In this document: piece after piece, positions 1 to 7,938 of the stretch
Layout of the letters: the number at the start of each line of letters is the position of its first letter
Position numbering within the stretch: position 1 is the stretch's first letter
Virus record (IMG/VR): IMGVR_UViG_3300045999_004797
Coordinates: 1-37,836 of that record
Strand: one strand, 5' to 3'
Length of the DNA stretch: 37,836 nt
From: a virus
The notes under the pieces: model-generated
The model's input: the letters and a program-made list of their open reading frames with translations, nothing else
The model's database searches: none
Told to the model about the DNA's origin: nothing
Translations under genes and position numbers: made by a program

Positions 1-270
1 GAGTTTGGGGGGGACGACCCTTGGAGGTATTCTTTGTGGGAATGTGATTATAAAAAAAATAATAATTTTTTAAAATGGAAAAAAACTTACATTTCTAAAG
101 ACCTAAGTAAGACGGATTTTAGTGAAATAGTTTTAAAATTATACACAAAAAAAACAATAAAGGATTTATTATTAAAAGTCGGATTCAAAAAAATTAAATT
201 TTATAATGACTGGTTTGGTAATAAATTTATTAATGATAAATCTGAATTTATTGTTGTTGCAACTAAATAA
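1..270 (+). CDS. C-terminal part of a SAM-dependent methyltransferase-like protein (5' truncated by window edge)
   Basis: The frame is open from base 1 to the TAA at 268-270, so only the last 89 residues are visible and the real start lies upstream. The end of the protein has a segment with a Lys/Leu-rich helix, then 'VGFKKIKFYNDWFG', and closes on 'EFIVVATK'. Class I SAM-dependent methyltransferases of sugar and antibiotic clusters commonly end this way: the last two beta strands, with a GF turn and a final 'hhvvA.K' strand. The SAM-binding motifs would lie off-window, so the assignment rests on this tail and the context. The next gene starts 2 bases after the stop, so it is probably the upstream member of the sugar operon and may methylate a sugar or glycan. 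Confidence 0.55.
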   Translation, partial: EFGGDDPWRYSLWECDYKKNNNFLKWKKTYISKDLSKTDFSEIVLKLYTKKTIKDLLLKVGFKKIKFYNDWFGNKFINDKSEFIVVATK

Positions 271-271
271 T

Positions 272-943
272 ATGGACGCATTAATTTTGGCTAGAGGGGG
301 TAGTAAAGGTGTACCTAAAAAAAACATAAAACTTCTTAACAACAAACCTTTAATAAGTTATGTAATTGAATCCGCAAAAAAATCTAAAAAAATAAAAAAT
401 ATTTACGTATCAACGGATTGTGAAGAAATAAAAGAAGTATTAAAAAAGTTAGACGTTATTGTTATTGATAGGCCTTTAGAGATTTCACAAGATAATTCTT
501 TAGACGTAGATTCTTTTAGACATTTTTGTAATTTATTAAATTACACATCACCTATAGTTCATTTGAGAGCTACGACACCTTTAATAGACCCAAATATAAT
601 TGACGATGCTATAAAAATATTTAACATAAATATTAATACAGTGACAAGTCTTAGATCTGCACATCAAATGTCTGAGTCCGCATATAAATTCTTTATAAAA
701 GATGACAATATATGGAAACCATTAGTGAATGGTGTAGATACTAATAAACCAAGACAATCATACCCTAAAACATATATACCAAATGGATATGTTGACATTG
801 TTAATCCAAATATTTTTATGAATCAAGACAGTTTTTATGGAGATAAAATTTTTGCCTTTGAAACTAAATCCACTCCAGAAATTGACACAATGGATGATTT
901 TGATTATATTGAATACATAATAAAATATAAAAAAAATGTTTAA
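272..943 (+). CDS. NeuA-like acylneuraminate cytidylyltransferase (CMP-nonulosonate synthetase family)
   Basis: The protein has 223 residues from the ATG at 272. The frame is open further upstream to 206, but that extension lies inside the preceding gene, so the ATG two bases after its stop is preferred. Residues 6-19 (LARGGSKGVPKKNI) are the nucleotide-binding signature of CMP-NeuAc/CMP-Kdo synthetases, followed by a typical 'PLISYVIESAKKS' helix, 'YVSTD', 'HLRATTPL' and a C-terminal 'EIDTMDDFDYIEY'. These enzymes activate a nine-carbon (or eight-carbon) keto-acid sugar with CTP in the cytoplasm for use by a glycosyltransferase. A NeuB-like synthase lies about 4 kb downstream in the same operon, as expected. 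The exact sugar (sialic, legionaminic, pseudaminic or other) cannot be read from the sequence. The end overlaps the next gene by 8 bases. Confidence 0.9.
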   Translation: MDALILARGGSKGVPKKNIKLLNNKPLISYVIESAKKSKKIKNIYVSTDCEEIKEVLKKLDVIVIDRPLEISQDNSLDVDSFRHFCNLLNYTSPIVHLRATTPLIDPNIIDDAIKIFNININTVTSLRSAHQMSESAYKFFIKDDNIWKPLVNGVDTNKPRQSYPKTYIPNGYVDIVNPNIFMNQDSFYGDKIFAFETKSTPEIDTMDDFDYIEYIIKYKKNV

Positions 944-2264
944 GTTTTCCATAAACCCCGTAAATTGTCCAAAAATAAAAACAAAAAATAGGGTAATTTT
1001 AACAGATATACCATCTCCTGAAACTATAGGTGTTTTGATGGATTGTATAAAAAATGAACCTGATTCGATGAACGACCAACTACCGATAGTTTGGGATTCG
1101 GCAAAAAATTATTCTATATATGACGTATCAGGTAATAAATGGATAGATTTTACATCTTCCATTTTTGTAACAAATGTTGGTCATGGTAATACAAATATAA
1201 AAGACGCAATAATTGCAACTACAAATAAAAACCTATTAAATGCGTACTATTACCCAACAAAAGAAAGATCTGAATTTTCTAAGCTTCTTGTGGATATTAC
1301 ACCTAAAAATCTTGACAAAGTTTTATTTTTATCAACCGGATCGGAGTCTGTTGAGGCGGCAATAAAAATGTCAATTAAATATACAGGTAAAAATAAAATT
1401 ATTTCATTTAATAATGGATATCACGGAAAAACAATGGGTTCAGCTATGGCTAGCGGAAAATTTAAAGCCCAAGAATGGATACCAGTAAAAACATATGTAA
1501 ATCATTTACCCTATCCCGATTCAATAACAATCCAAGAACAAAATATATCATATAAAGATTTATTTTATAAATATTTTAATGATATAAACCCAAGTGAATA
1601 TTCCGCAGTAATAATGGAACCATATCAAGGATGGTCCGCAGAATTTGCATCAAAAGAATATGTTAAACTTTTACGTGAATGGTGTACGGATAACGGAGTA
1701 TTATTAATAATGGATGAAATACAATCAGGTTTTGGTAGGACCGGTAAACTGTTCGCTTACGAACATTTTGAAATTGTCCCTGACATTATTGTTTGTGCAA
1801 AGGGGATTTCATCTTCTTTACCTTTATCTTGCGTTATTACCAATAGTAATATTATTAACACCGATATGTCTTACAATAGTACCCATGGTGGGAATCCAGT
1901 TGCGGTTGCGGCATCCAAGGCTTCTGTTGAATATCTTATAGATAATAACTTAATATATGAATCACAAAGAAAGGGTTTAATAATGAAAAACGAACTATTA
2001 AATTGGAAATCTGAGATGTCTAAATATGTAAAAAAAATAAACTGTGAGGGGTTATTGGCTGGGGTATTTATTGAATCTCCTTATGGTAATAACGTTGAAT
2101 TTGTTGATAAAATAATTGAAGTCGCAATGAGAAAAGGTTTATTATCTATAAGAACACAATCGGGAACATTAAAAATTGGTCCTCCACTTACTATAGATGA
2201 TGATGCATTAATTGAAGGTATTGGAGTATTAAAAGAAAGTTTAAAAGAATGTTTAGGCACGTAG
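936..2264 (+). CDS. Class III PLP-dependent aminotransferase
   Basis: At 442 residues this is a normal length for the family (GABA, ornithine and glutamate-1-semialdehyde aminomutase group). Family landmarks are visible: phosphate-binding GSES at 135-138, NGYHGKT at 160-166, Walker-like LIMDEIQSGFGRTG with the PLP-pyridine Asp260, and CAKG with the PLP lysine at 289, followed by 'STHGGNPVAVAA'. All catalytic residues look intact. These enzymes usually transfer an amino group to an aldehyde or terminal ketone, or move it within the molecule. Sugar clusters more often use DegT-type aminotransferases, so a class III enzyme here is unusual and its substrate is unknown. It overlaps the NeuA-like gene by 8 bases and the VOC gene by 16, so translation is probably coupled. 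Confidence 0.9.
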   Translation: MFKFSINPVNCPKIKTKNRVILTDIPSPETIGVLMDCIKNEPDSMNDQLPIVWDSAKNYSIYDVSGNKWIDFTSSIFVTNVGHGNTNIKDAIIATTNKNLLNAYYYPTKERSEFSKLLVDITPKNLDKVLFLSTGSESVEAAIKMSIKYTGKNKIISFNNGYHGKTMGSAMASGKFKAQEWIPVKTYVNHLPYPDSITIQEQNISYKDLFYKYFNDINPSEYSAVIMEPYQGWSAEFASKEYVKLLREWCTDNGVLLIMDEIQSGFGRTGKLFAYEHFEIVPDIIVCAKGISSSLPLSCVITNSNIINTDMSYNSTHGGNPVAVAASKASVEYLIDNNLIYESQRKGLIMKNELLNWKSEMSKYVKKINCEGLLAGVFIESPYGNNVEFVDKIIEVAMRKGLLSIRTQSGTLKIGPPLTIDDDALIEGIGVLKESLKECLGT

Positions 2265-2662
2265 GAATTGTAGTAAATAATATTGATAAGATGATTTGGT
2301 TTTATCGTGATATTTTATGTTTAGAAATTATGTACGACGAGGTGGAAAAAGGATATTTTTTAAATCACATACTTAATTCAAAAAACCTATCCCCAAGAAT
2401 TATTAAATTAGGGTTTGATAATAAAACCATTGTTGAGTTATTACTTTTTAACAAAAAAATAAAAAAAAATAAAACCCTTTTTCAAAACGGATATACTCAC
2501 TTTGCTATAACAGTAAAAAATGTTGATGAGTTGTACAAAAAATTTATTAATAATAATATGCCAGTAATTAATAAACCAATAACCTCAGAAGAAAGTAAAG
2601 TTCGGGTTTTTTTTGGTATTGACCCAGAAAATAATATTATAGAATTTGTTGAGTTATTATGA
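2249..2662 (+). CDS. VOC (glyoxalase/epimerase) family protein
   Basis: The 137-residue protein shows the paired beta-alpha-beta-beta-beta modules of the vicinal oxygen chelate fold. The first module starts 'FRHVGIVVNNIDKMIWFYRDILCLEI', abridged here to its key residues H4, W17, F18 and Y19. The second has 'THFAITVKNVDELYKKF' and ends with 'DPENNIIEFVELL'. The candidate metal ligands are His4, a Glu in 'TIVELLLF', His in 'THFAI' and Glu in 'IIEFVE', the usual glyoxalase I / methylmalonyl-CoA epimerase pattern. It could act as an isomerase, epimerase or lyase on a small keto-compound, possibly a sugar intermediate. The start overlaps the aminotransferase by 16 bases and the end overlaps the next ATG (ATGA), so it belongs to the same transcript. 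Confidence 0.75.
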   Translation: MFRHVGIVVNNIDKMIWFYRDILCLEIMYDEVEKGYFLNHILNSKNLSPRIIKLGFDNKTIVELLLFNKKIKKNKTLFQNGYTHFAITVKNVDELYKKFINNNMPVINKPITSEESKVRVFFGIDPENNIIEFVELL

Positions 2663-3435
2663 AAATTGGAGTATTACAAGGTAGACTAAGTAAATCAGTT
2701 AATGGAAAAATGCAGGAGTTTCCTTTAATTACTTGGGTTGATGAATTTAATTTAATTTCCGATATTGGTTTATACGGTATTGAGTGGTTAATAACTAATG
2801 AATGTAATTTAAATAACCCATTTTTTACTGAAGCTATTTTACCAAAAAATATAATGTCTGTTTGTGTTGATACTATGGTTAATAAATCTTTTTATAATCA
2901 AGATTTTATTAATAAAAATTTAATACCAGTTTTAGATAGAATGAGTGTATTAAATGTCAATAAAGTGGTTATACCATTATTAGAAGACAGTTCAGTTGAT
3001 GACCCCCTAATTAGGGAAGAGTTTTTAAAAAACATAATACCTATAGGGGAAAAATATTCATTTATTGAGTTTTGTTTTGAATTTGAGTCTAATAAAGAAA
3101 TTGTTTTAGATGTTGTGTCAAAAAAAAGTAATTTCTTTATTACATATGATACAGGTAACTTCACTTCCCATTATAAACAAAAAATAAATCACGAAGACTT
3201 AATACTATCTTTTGGTGATAAAATAAAAAATGTGCACATAAAAGATAGAACCTACAACTCAATAAGTAAAAAATTTAGTTTTGGGGATACCGATTTTATG
3301 ACTATTTTTAAAACTCTTAAAAAAATCAATTATAGTGATAACTTTATTTTACAACTATGTAGAGATAGTGAGGGTGATGAAAAAAAATATATAGAGGAAA
3401 CATACAAAAAAATAAAAATTAATTATACATTTTAA
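2659..3435 (+). CDS. Xylose isomerase-like TIM-barrel protein (sugar phosphate isomerase/epimerase family)
   Basis: This 258-residue protein begins 'MKIGVLQGRLS' and contains 'GIEWLI', 'VVIPLLEDSS', 'FCFEFES', 'FFITYDTGNF' and 'IKNVHIKDR'. Such landmarks are spaced as in the AP-endonuclease-2 / xylose isomerase-like TIM barrel. Acidic residues in 'EFE' and 'YDTGN', with His and Asp in 'VHIKDR', are positioned to bind a divalent metal, as in hexulose-phosphate and tagatose epimerases. I infer isomerisation or epimerisation of a sugar or sugar acid. It sits between the VOC gene and the PtmA-like dehydrogenase, with 1 base to the next gene and a 4-base overlap upstream. The substrate is not readable from the sequence. 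Confidence 0.75.
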   Translation: MKIGVLQGRLSKSVNGKMQEFPLITWVDEFNLISDIGLYGIEWLITNECNLNNPFFTEAILPKNIMSVCVDTMVNKSFYNQDFINKNLIPVLDRMSVLNVNKVVIPLLEDSSVDDPLIREEFLKNIIPIGEKYSFIEFCFEFESNKEIVLDVVSKKSNFFITYDTGNFTSHYKQKINHEDLILSFGDKIKNVHIKDRTYNSISKKFSFGDTDFMTIFKTLKKINYSDNFILQLCRDSEGDEKKYIEETYKKIKINYTF

Positions 3436-3436
3436 T

Positions 3437-4255
3437 ATGAAAGATTTATTTAATATGTCTGGTAAGACGGCACTTATAACAGGTGCCGGAGGATTACTTG
3501 GACCAAAACACGCAGAGGCTTTATTAGAATACGGCGCAAAAGTAATTTTGACCGATTTAGATTTAGTTTCTCTTAAAGAAAAATATTTAACCCTATCAGA
3601 AACTTTTGGGGGTGAAAACGTTTTTATGGAGTATATGAACGTTACCGATAAAAAATCCATAGAACTTGTATCAAATAAGTACGATAGGATTGATATTTTA
3701 ATTAATAATGCGGCTAAAGATCCTAAAGTAACTAAAGACAATAAAACCCTAACACCAGAATCCCGTTTTGAAGTTATGACTGAAGAGTATTTTAAAGAGG
3801 GTATTGATGCAATAATAAATGGTACGTTTTTAACGTCTCAAGTTATTTGTAATAAAATGTTAAATACAGGTGGTGGAGTGGTATTAAATATATCTTCTGA
3901 CTTGGGAGTCATCGCTCCAGACCAAAGAATCTATAGAGACGACACTAAAAAAGAAAATGAACAAAATGTTAAACCTATAACCTATTCTGCGGCCAAATGG
4001 GCAATAATTGGTATGACTAAATATTTGTCGGTATATTTTGCCAAAAATAATATTAGGGTTAATTCATTAAGCCCAACAGGGGTTTATAATGACCATCCTG
4101 TTGATTTTGTTAATAAATTATCTAATATTATACCTATGGGTAGAATGGCTCATATTGACGAATATAAAGGGGCGATTGTTTTTATGTGTTCTGATGCTAG
4201 CACATATATGACAGGATCAAACATAGTAATTGATGGGGGAAAAACGATATGGTAG
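3437..4255 (+). CDS. Short-chain dehydrogenase/reductase, PtmA-like
   Basis: This 272-residue classical SDR has its NAD(P)-binding TGAGGLLG at 15-22, NNA at 90-92, catalytic Ser near 153 (NISSD), and YSAAK with Tyr183 and Lys187. It ends with the usual 'GSNIVIDGGKTIW'. The beginning (SGKTALITGAGGLLGPKHAE) and the 'VIAPDQRIYR' loop resemble the subgroup annotated as flagellin modification protein A (PtmA) in nonulosonic acid clusters of Campylobacter and others. Its likely role is oxidation or reduction of a sugar or sugar-acid intermediate feeding the NeuB/NeuA route. It overlaps the following SIS gene by 7 bases (ATGGTAG). Confidence 0.85.
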   Translation: MKDLFNMSGKTALITGAGGLLGPKHAEALLEYGAKVILTDLDLVSLKEKYLTLSETFGGENVFMEYMNVTDKKSIELVSNKYDRIDILINNAAKDPKVTKDNKTLTPESRFEVMTEEYFKEGIDAIINGTFLTSQVICNKMLNTGGGVVLNISSDLGVIAPDQRIYRDDTKKENEQNVKPITYSAAKWAIIGMTKYLSVYFAKNNIRVNSLSPTGVYNDHPVDFVNKLSNIIPMGRMAHIDEYKGAIVFMCSDASTYMTGSNIVIDGGKTIW

Positions 4256-4827
4256 AATTAATTAAAAAAAACTTAATAGAATCTATAAATTTAAAAAGTT
4301 TTATTTTAAATGACAATAATATTTTAAATGATATGTTATTAATATCTCAAAAAATTATTGAATGTTATAAAAACGGTAATAAAGTTTATTTTTGTGGGAA
4401 TGGTGGTAGTTATGCTGATGCCCAACATTTATCCGCAGAATTAAATGGTAGATTCTATTTTGATAGGGACCCATTAGAAATTGTTTTACTTTCGTCAAAC
4501 GTATCGTATTTAACGGCAGTTGCAAATGACTATTCATATGAAGAAATATTTTCAAGAGAAGTAAAATCATCCGCAAAAAAAGGAGACTTATTAATATCAT
4601 TTTCAACATCAGGAAAATCAAAAAATATAATAAAAGCAGTTGAAGGGGCTAAAAATAAAGGGGTTGGTATAATTTCTTTTTTGGGTAATGACGGGGGAGA
4701 TATTAAAAATATGTCTGACATTAGTATAATTATACCATCAAATGATACCGCAAGAATACAAGAATGTCACACTTTTATTGGTCACACAATAATTGAAATA
4801 GTAGAAAATAAAATGTTTAAAAATTAA
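4249..4827 (+). CDS. SIS-domain sugar isomerase, GmhA-like (sedoheptulose-7-phosphate isomerase family)
   Basis: At 192 residues it matches GmhA in length. It has the SIS phosphate-binding GNGGS at 50-54, His60 and Glu64 in 'DAQHLSAELNGRF', 'SFSTSGKS' at 118-124, and 'RIQECHTFIGHTIIE', which holds Gln171, Glu172 and His179. These correspond to the zinc and active-site ligands of bacterial GmhA, so the enzyme looks intact. GmhA makes D-glycero-D-manno-heptose 7-phosphate, the first step of ADP- or GDP-heptose synthesis. Together with the small HAD phosphatase (5654) and the HxGH nucleotidyltransferase (10959), it could form part of a heptose-like route. I do not see a heptose kinase in the window. 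A related six-carbon isomerase is the main alternative. Confidence 0.85.
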   Translation: MVELIKKNLIESINLKSFILNDNNILNDMLLISQKIIECYKNGNKVYFCGNGGSYADAQHLSAELNGRFYFDRDPLEIVLLSSNVSYLTAVANDYSYEEIFSREVKSSAKKGDLLISFSTSGKSKNIIKAVEGAKNKGVGIISFLGNDGGDIKNMSDISIIIPSNDTARIQECHTFIGHTIIEIVENKMFKN

Positions 4828-4833
4828 AAAATT

Positions 4834-5670
4834 ATGAAAAAAACTTATGTTATTGCTGAAATCGGAATTAACCACAATGGTGATTTAAATTTGGCTAAAG
4901 AATTAATGTTAATTGCTAAAGAAAGTGGGTGTGATGCAGTTAAGTTCCAAAAAAGAGATATTGATTCAGTATATAGTGAAGAAGAACTGTCAGCACATAG
5001 AGAGTCACCGTGGGGAACAACAAATAGGGAACAAAAAGAGGGGTTAGAATTCACAATTGAACAGTATAAAGAATTAGAATTCTATTCTAATGAATTAGAA
5101 ATAGATTTCATTGTTTCTTGTTGGGATAAAAAAAGTGTTGATTTAATAGAAAATAATTTAAATGTTAAGTATCAAAAAATCGCTTCGGCTTTATTAACAG
5201 ACAGATCCTTTTTAGAAAAAATTAATTCTACAGGCAAACCCGTTATCGTATCTACAGGGATGTCAACAGAAGAAGAGATAGACGCGGCATTAAATATTTT
5301 AAATAACGTAGAATATGTATTATCCTGTACAAGCACATACCCCACCAAAGATGAGGAAATTAATTTAAATTACATTAAAACTCTTAAACTAAAATACCCA
5401 AATTATAAAATAGGTTTTTCTAACCACGCCAGTGGATTAATACCATGTTATGGGTCAGTTGCTTTAGGTTCTGAGTGTGTTGAATTTCATATTACAAAAG
5501 ATAGAACAATGTATGGGTCGGACCAAGCAGCGTCAATTGACCACGTTAGTGAATTAGTTTCCGGAATTAGAAAAATGGAAAAAATTATGGGTGACGGAAT
5601 TAAAGTTGTTTTTGAAACTGAAAAACCAATAGCTAAAAAATTAAGAAAAATAAATGATATATTGTTTTGA
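4834..5670 (+). CDS. NeuB-like sialic/nonulosonic acid synthase, short form without SAF domain
   Basis: This 278-residue protein carries the NeuB TIM-barrel signature: AEIGINHNGD at 8-17, DAVKFQK at 34-40, 'IVSTGMS', 'SCTSTYPT', 'IGFSNHASG' and 'VEFHITKDRTMYGSD'. NeuB enzymes condense PEP with a six-carbon N-acyl-mannosamine-type sugar to give a nonulosonic acid, which NeuA activates. Usual family members run to about 340-350 residues with a C-terminal antifreeze-like SAF domain that covers the active site of the partner subunit. Here the protein ends right after the barrel ('KPIAKKLRKINDILF'), so that domain is absent and not found as a separate gene nearby. The stop overlaps the next gene by 17 bases. 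Confidence 0.88.
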   Translation: MKKTYVIAEIGINHNGDLNLAKELMLIAKESGCDAVKFQKRDIDSVYSEEELSAHRESPWGTTNREQKEGLEFTIEQYKELEFYSNELEIDFIVSCWDKKSVDLIENNLNVKYQKIASALLTDRSFLEKINSTGKPVIVSTGMSTEEEIDAALNILNNVEYVLSCTSTYPTKDEEINLNYIKTLKLKYPNYKIGFSNHASGLIPCYGSVALGSECVEFHITKDRTMYGSDQAASIDHVSELVSGIRKMEKIMGDGIKVVFETEKPIAKKLRKINDILF

Positions 5671-5956
5671 TTTAGACGGAACTCTTTGTAGTAACACTAA
5701 CGGTGATTATGAAAGGGCAAAACCATTTTACGAAAGAATTAATATTGTTAATAAACTTTTTAAAGATGGTAATATAATTTTAATTGATACTGCAAGAGGA
5801 TCAACTACAAAAATTGATTGGTTTGACTTAACAAAAAAACAATTAGAGGACTGGGGAGTTATGTATAATCAGTTGAGGGTCGGCATTAAATTAAATGCTG
5901 ACATTTTTATTGATGATAAAGGCATAAATGATAAAATTTTTTTTAAAAATGAATAA
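5654..5956 (+). CDS. Small HAD-superfamily phosphatase-like protein
   Basis: At 100 residues this is a minimal HAD fold with no cap. Motif I is DLDGTLC (Asp6 nucleophile, Asp8), motif II is the Thr in 'DTARGST' near 46, and motif IV is 'IFIDDKG' with Asp87/Asp88. All catalytic positions are present. Similar small HAD proteins with 'TARGS...DW..LT..QL..WG' occur in capsule and LPS clusters next to sugar isomerases. It may dephosphorylate a sugar phosphate, playing the GmhB-like or KdsC-like role next to the GmhA-like gene, but the substrate is inferred only from position. It overlaps NeuB by 17 bases and the next gene by 8. Confidence 0.8.
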   Translation: MIYCFDLDGTLCSNTNGDYERAKPFYERINIVNKLFKDGNIILIDTARGSTTKIDWFDLTKKQLEDWGVMYNQLRVGIKLNADIFIDDKGINDKIFFKNE

Positions 5957-6827
5957 TGAATTAAATTTTTACAATTATTTTAATAATGGAGATGTATTCT
6001 TTTCAAGAATTATTTTAAAACCTTTTTTTAATAAATTTAATTTAAATTTTTACCATAAAGAAAAGCATGGGTTATTTAGAGACATAAAAAATATTAATGA
6101 AAACTGCGGAATACCTAATGAGTACGACTGGGAAAAAAATAAAATTTTTATTTCAGACGATTTATATTCAACTCCAATAAATTGTTGGTTAGCTCAAACA
6201 ATAGAGGGTAGGGGTGAACCATTTCAAAATTATCCGTTTCCTGGTTGTGCGTTTGAAAACTATGTTGAGTTATCAAAAGAAATATCAAAACTATTTGAAC
6301 TAGATACTTTTAGTGTTGAGGAGTATTTACCTACGGTTCAATATCAAAATTTAGAAAACTATGAAAATATAAAAAAGTTAATGTTAGAATGTAAACAAAA
6401 ATTTAATAAAATAGTTTTAATTTCTAATGGTGACGTTAGGTCATCCCAATCATCAAATTTTAATTTTTTTCCCTATATTGATAAAATCAGTGACGAATTA
6501 AAAAACGTATTATTTATAACAACCGAAAACACAAACCTCAAAAAAAATAATATTTTAAATTCTTTTGAAATTACCAATGTAATTCCAGATTTATTAGAAA
6601 TAAGTTTAATATCCACATTTTGTGATGTTATAGTTGGTAGGGCATCGGGACCCTATTGTTTTTCACAGGTAAAAGAAAATTTATTAGACACAAATAAAAC
6701 TTTTGTTTGTTTTTGTAATAATGTACATATTGCTAAATTTTATCAAAATTGTAAATGCAACGTAATATGGTCACCAAATTACTCAGACGACATAATCTAT
6801 TCAAACATAAAAAATGCATTATTATGA
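5949..6827 (+). CDS. Probable glycosyltransferase-like protein of unknown substrate
   Basis: The ATG at 5949 gives 292 residues. An in-frame ATG at 5928 would lie deeper inside the HAD gene, so the later start, with its 8-base ATGAATAA overlap, is preferred. The N-terminus 'YNYFNNGDVFFSR' resembles the donor-side glycine loop of GT-B (heptosyltransferase-like) proteins. The second half has 'IVLISNGDVRSSQSSNF', then 'VIPDLLEISLISTFCDVIVGRASGPYCFSQ', quoted here in part, where a GT-B C-domain would bind a nucleotide sugar. I do not recognise a named family with certainty. The next gene, DUF4254-like, usually neighbours LPS glycosyltransferases, which supports a glycan-assembly role. Confidence 0.5.
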   Translation: MNNELNFYNYFNNGDVFFSRIILKPFFNKFNLNFYHKEKHGLFRDIKNINENCGIPNEYDWEKNKIFISDDLYSTPINCWLAQTIEGRGEPFQNYPFPGCAFENYVELSKEISKLFELDTFSVEEYLPTVQYQNLENYENIKKLMLECKQKFNKIVLISNGDVRSSQSSNFNFFPYIDKISDELKNVLFITTENTNLKKNNILNSFEITNVIPDLLEISLISTFCDVIVGRASGPYCFSQVKENLLDTNKTFVCFCNNVHIAKFYQNCKCNVIWSPNYSDDIIYSNIKNALL

Positions 6828-7168
6828 TAGGGGAAAAAATAGAAGATATTATAAAAAATGTGGTACACAGAACTTTAAATGAAAATAAAAATTCAGATAA
6901 AAATATTGAATTAATTGAAACGGACAACATTGGGGAAGTCATTGAAAAATTATCAATTCTACATTGTAGAATGTGGTATTTAGAAGACTCAATTGCCGAA
7001 GCCAAATCTAATGATGAGGTTTCAGAATTAAAACGAAAGATTGATATATGCTTTAAAGTTAAAAGACCTAAATTAGTTCAAGCATTAAATTATATGATAG
7101 ATAATTCAATTATAACTAATAAATCTTTAATTGAAGAATCTGTAAAATATTATAAAGGATTTAAATGA
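6824..7168 (+). CDS. DUF4254-like small protein of surface-glycan clusters
   Basis: The ATG at 6824 shares an ATGA overlap with the previous stop and gives 114 residues. An in-frame start at 6755 would put 23 residues inside the preceding gene and is not needed. The core 'LSILHCRMWYLEDSI' followed by 'ELKRKIDICFKVKRPKLVQAL' has the layout of DUF4254: a Trp-x-LED helix, a KR-x-ID step, then a basic residue and 'D/N.MID'. DUF4254 proteins are found in Bacteroidetes and Proteobacteria beside LPS heptosyltransferases and have no known function. The protein looks all-helical and soluble. Function is not assigned, and the similarity is judged by eye only. Confidence 0.6.
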   Translation: MIGEKIEDIIKNVVHRTLNENKNSDKNIELIETDNIGEVIEKLSILHCRMWYLEDSIAEAKSNDEVSELKRKIDICFKVKRPKLVQALNYMIDNSIITNKSLIEESVKYYKGFK

Positions 7169-7938
7169 AAAATTTGATTATTGGGTCTACTTCTCAGCTA
7201 AACTATTTTTTTCCTCATGACTGGGATCGTATTTCATCTAGGAATATAAATTTTAAAGAAATAAAAAATAAAAATTATAATTCCATTTTTATTCTTTTTG
7301 CCGAACAAAGGACATTTATTAACAAAGATGAAAATTTTTTTAATGAAATTAATGTTACCTATACCTTAAAAGTTATTAATGAACTTAAATCATTTTGTAA
7401 AAAAATAATAATTTACTCAACCTCAGAACTTTGGAATAATTATGATGGTCAAGTTAGTTTAGATTTACCTTTTAATTATTTTTATACTCCATATATAAAA
7501 TCAAAAGAAATTTTATGCACCATTATTAATGAAAATAAAAAAGACTACAGTAATATTCATATAGTATACCCCTTTAACTTTAATAGTCCTTTTAGAAAAA
7601 ATGGTTTTTTATTTAGTAAAATATTTGATTGTATCATAAACAAAAAGAAAATTTCTGTTGGTAACTTGGATTTATTGCGGGATATAATACACCCCTCTAT
7701 TATTGTTAATAACTCAATTGATATTAGTGATGACATAATGATTGGGTCGGGTCAATTAATAAATATTAAAAATTTTGTTTCAGATTTAATGAGACTTTCC
7801 AATATGGAATATTGTGATTATATTATAGAAGAAAAAGAAAAAAATTTTAATAAAAGAAATAACTATTACTCAAAAAATTCATATTCCAATTATAATGATT
7901 TATTAAATCTAACAAACTATGACATACAAAACAATTAA
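7165..7938 (+). CDS. Divergent NAD-dependent epimerase/dehydratase-like (extended SDR) protein
   Basis: This 257-residue protein keeps the skeleton of an extended SDR: an N-terminal beta strand 'NLIIGSTSQL' where GxxGxxG normally sits, 'IIIYSTSELW' (catalytic Ser/Thr region), 'YTPYIKSKE' (Tyr-x3-Lys) and 'LLRDIIHPSIIV'. The glycine-rich NAD loop is degenerate (GSTSQLN), and the protein is about 50 residues shorter than typical family members. Cofactor binding may therefore be altered. It lies just upstream of the ColD-like gene, overlapping it by 20 bases, with an ATGA overlap to the gene before. It may be a sugar epimerase/reductase or a decayed one. Confidence 0.6.
   Translation: MKNLIIGSTSQLNYFFPHDWDRISSRNINFKEIKNKNYNSIFILFAEQRTFINKDENFFNEINVTYTLKVINELKSFCKKIIIYSTSELWNNYDGQVSLDLPFNYFYTPYIKSKEILCTIINENKKDYSNIHIVYPFNFNSPFRKNGFLFSKIFDCIINKKKISVGNLDLLRDIIHPSIIVNNSIDISDDIMIGSGQLINIKNFVSDLMRLSNMEYCDYIIEEKEKNFNKRNNYYSKNSYSNYNDLLNLTNYDIQNN

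Noticed and set aside
206-271. N-terminal extension of the NeuA-like gene
   Set aside because: It would overlap the upstream methyltransferase tail by 65 bases and adds residues before the conserved nucleotide-binding start of the family.
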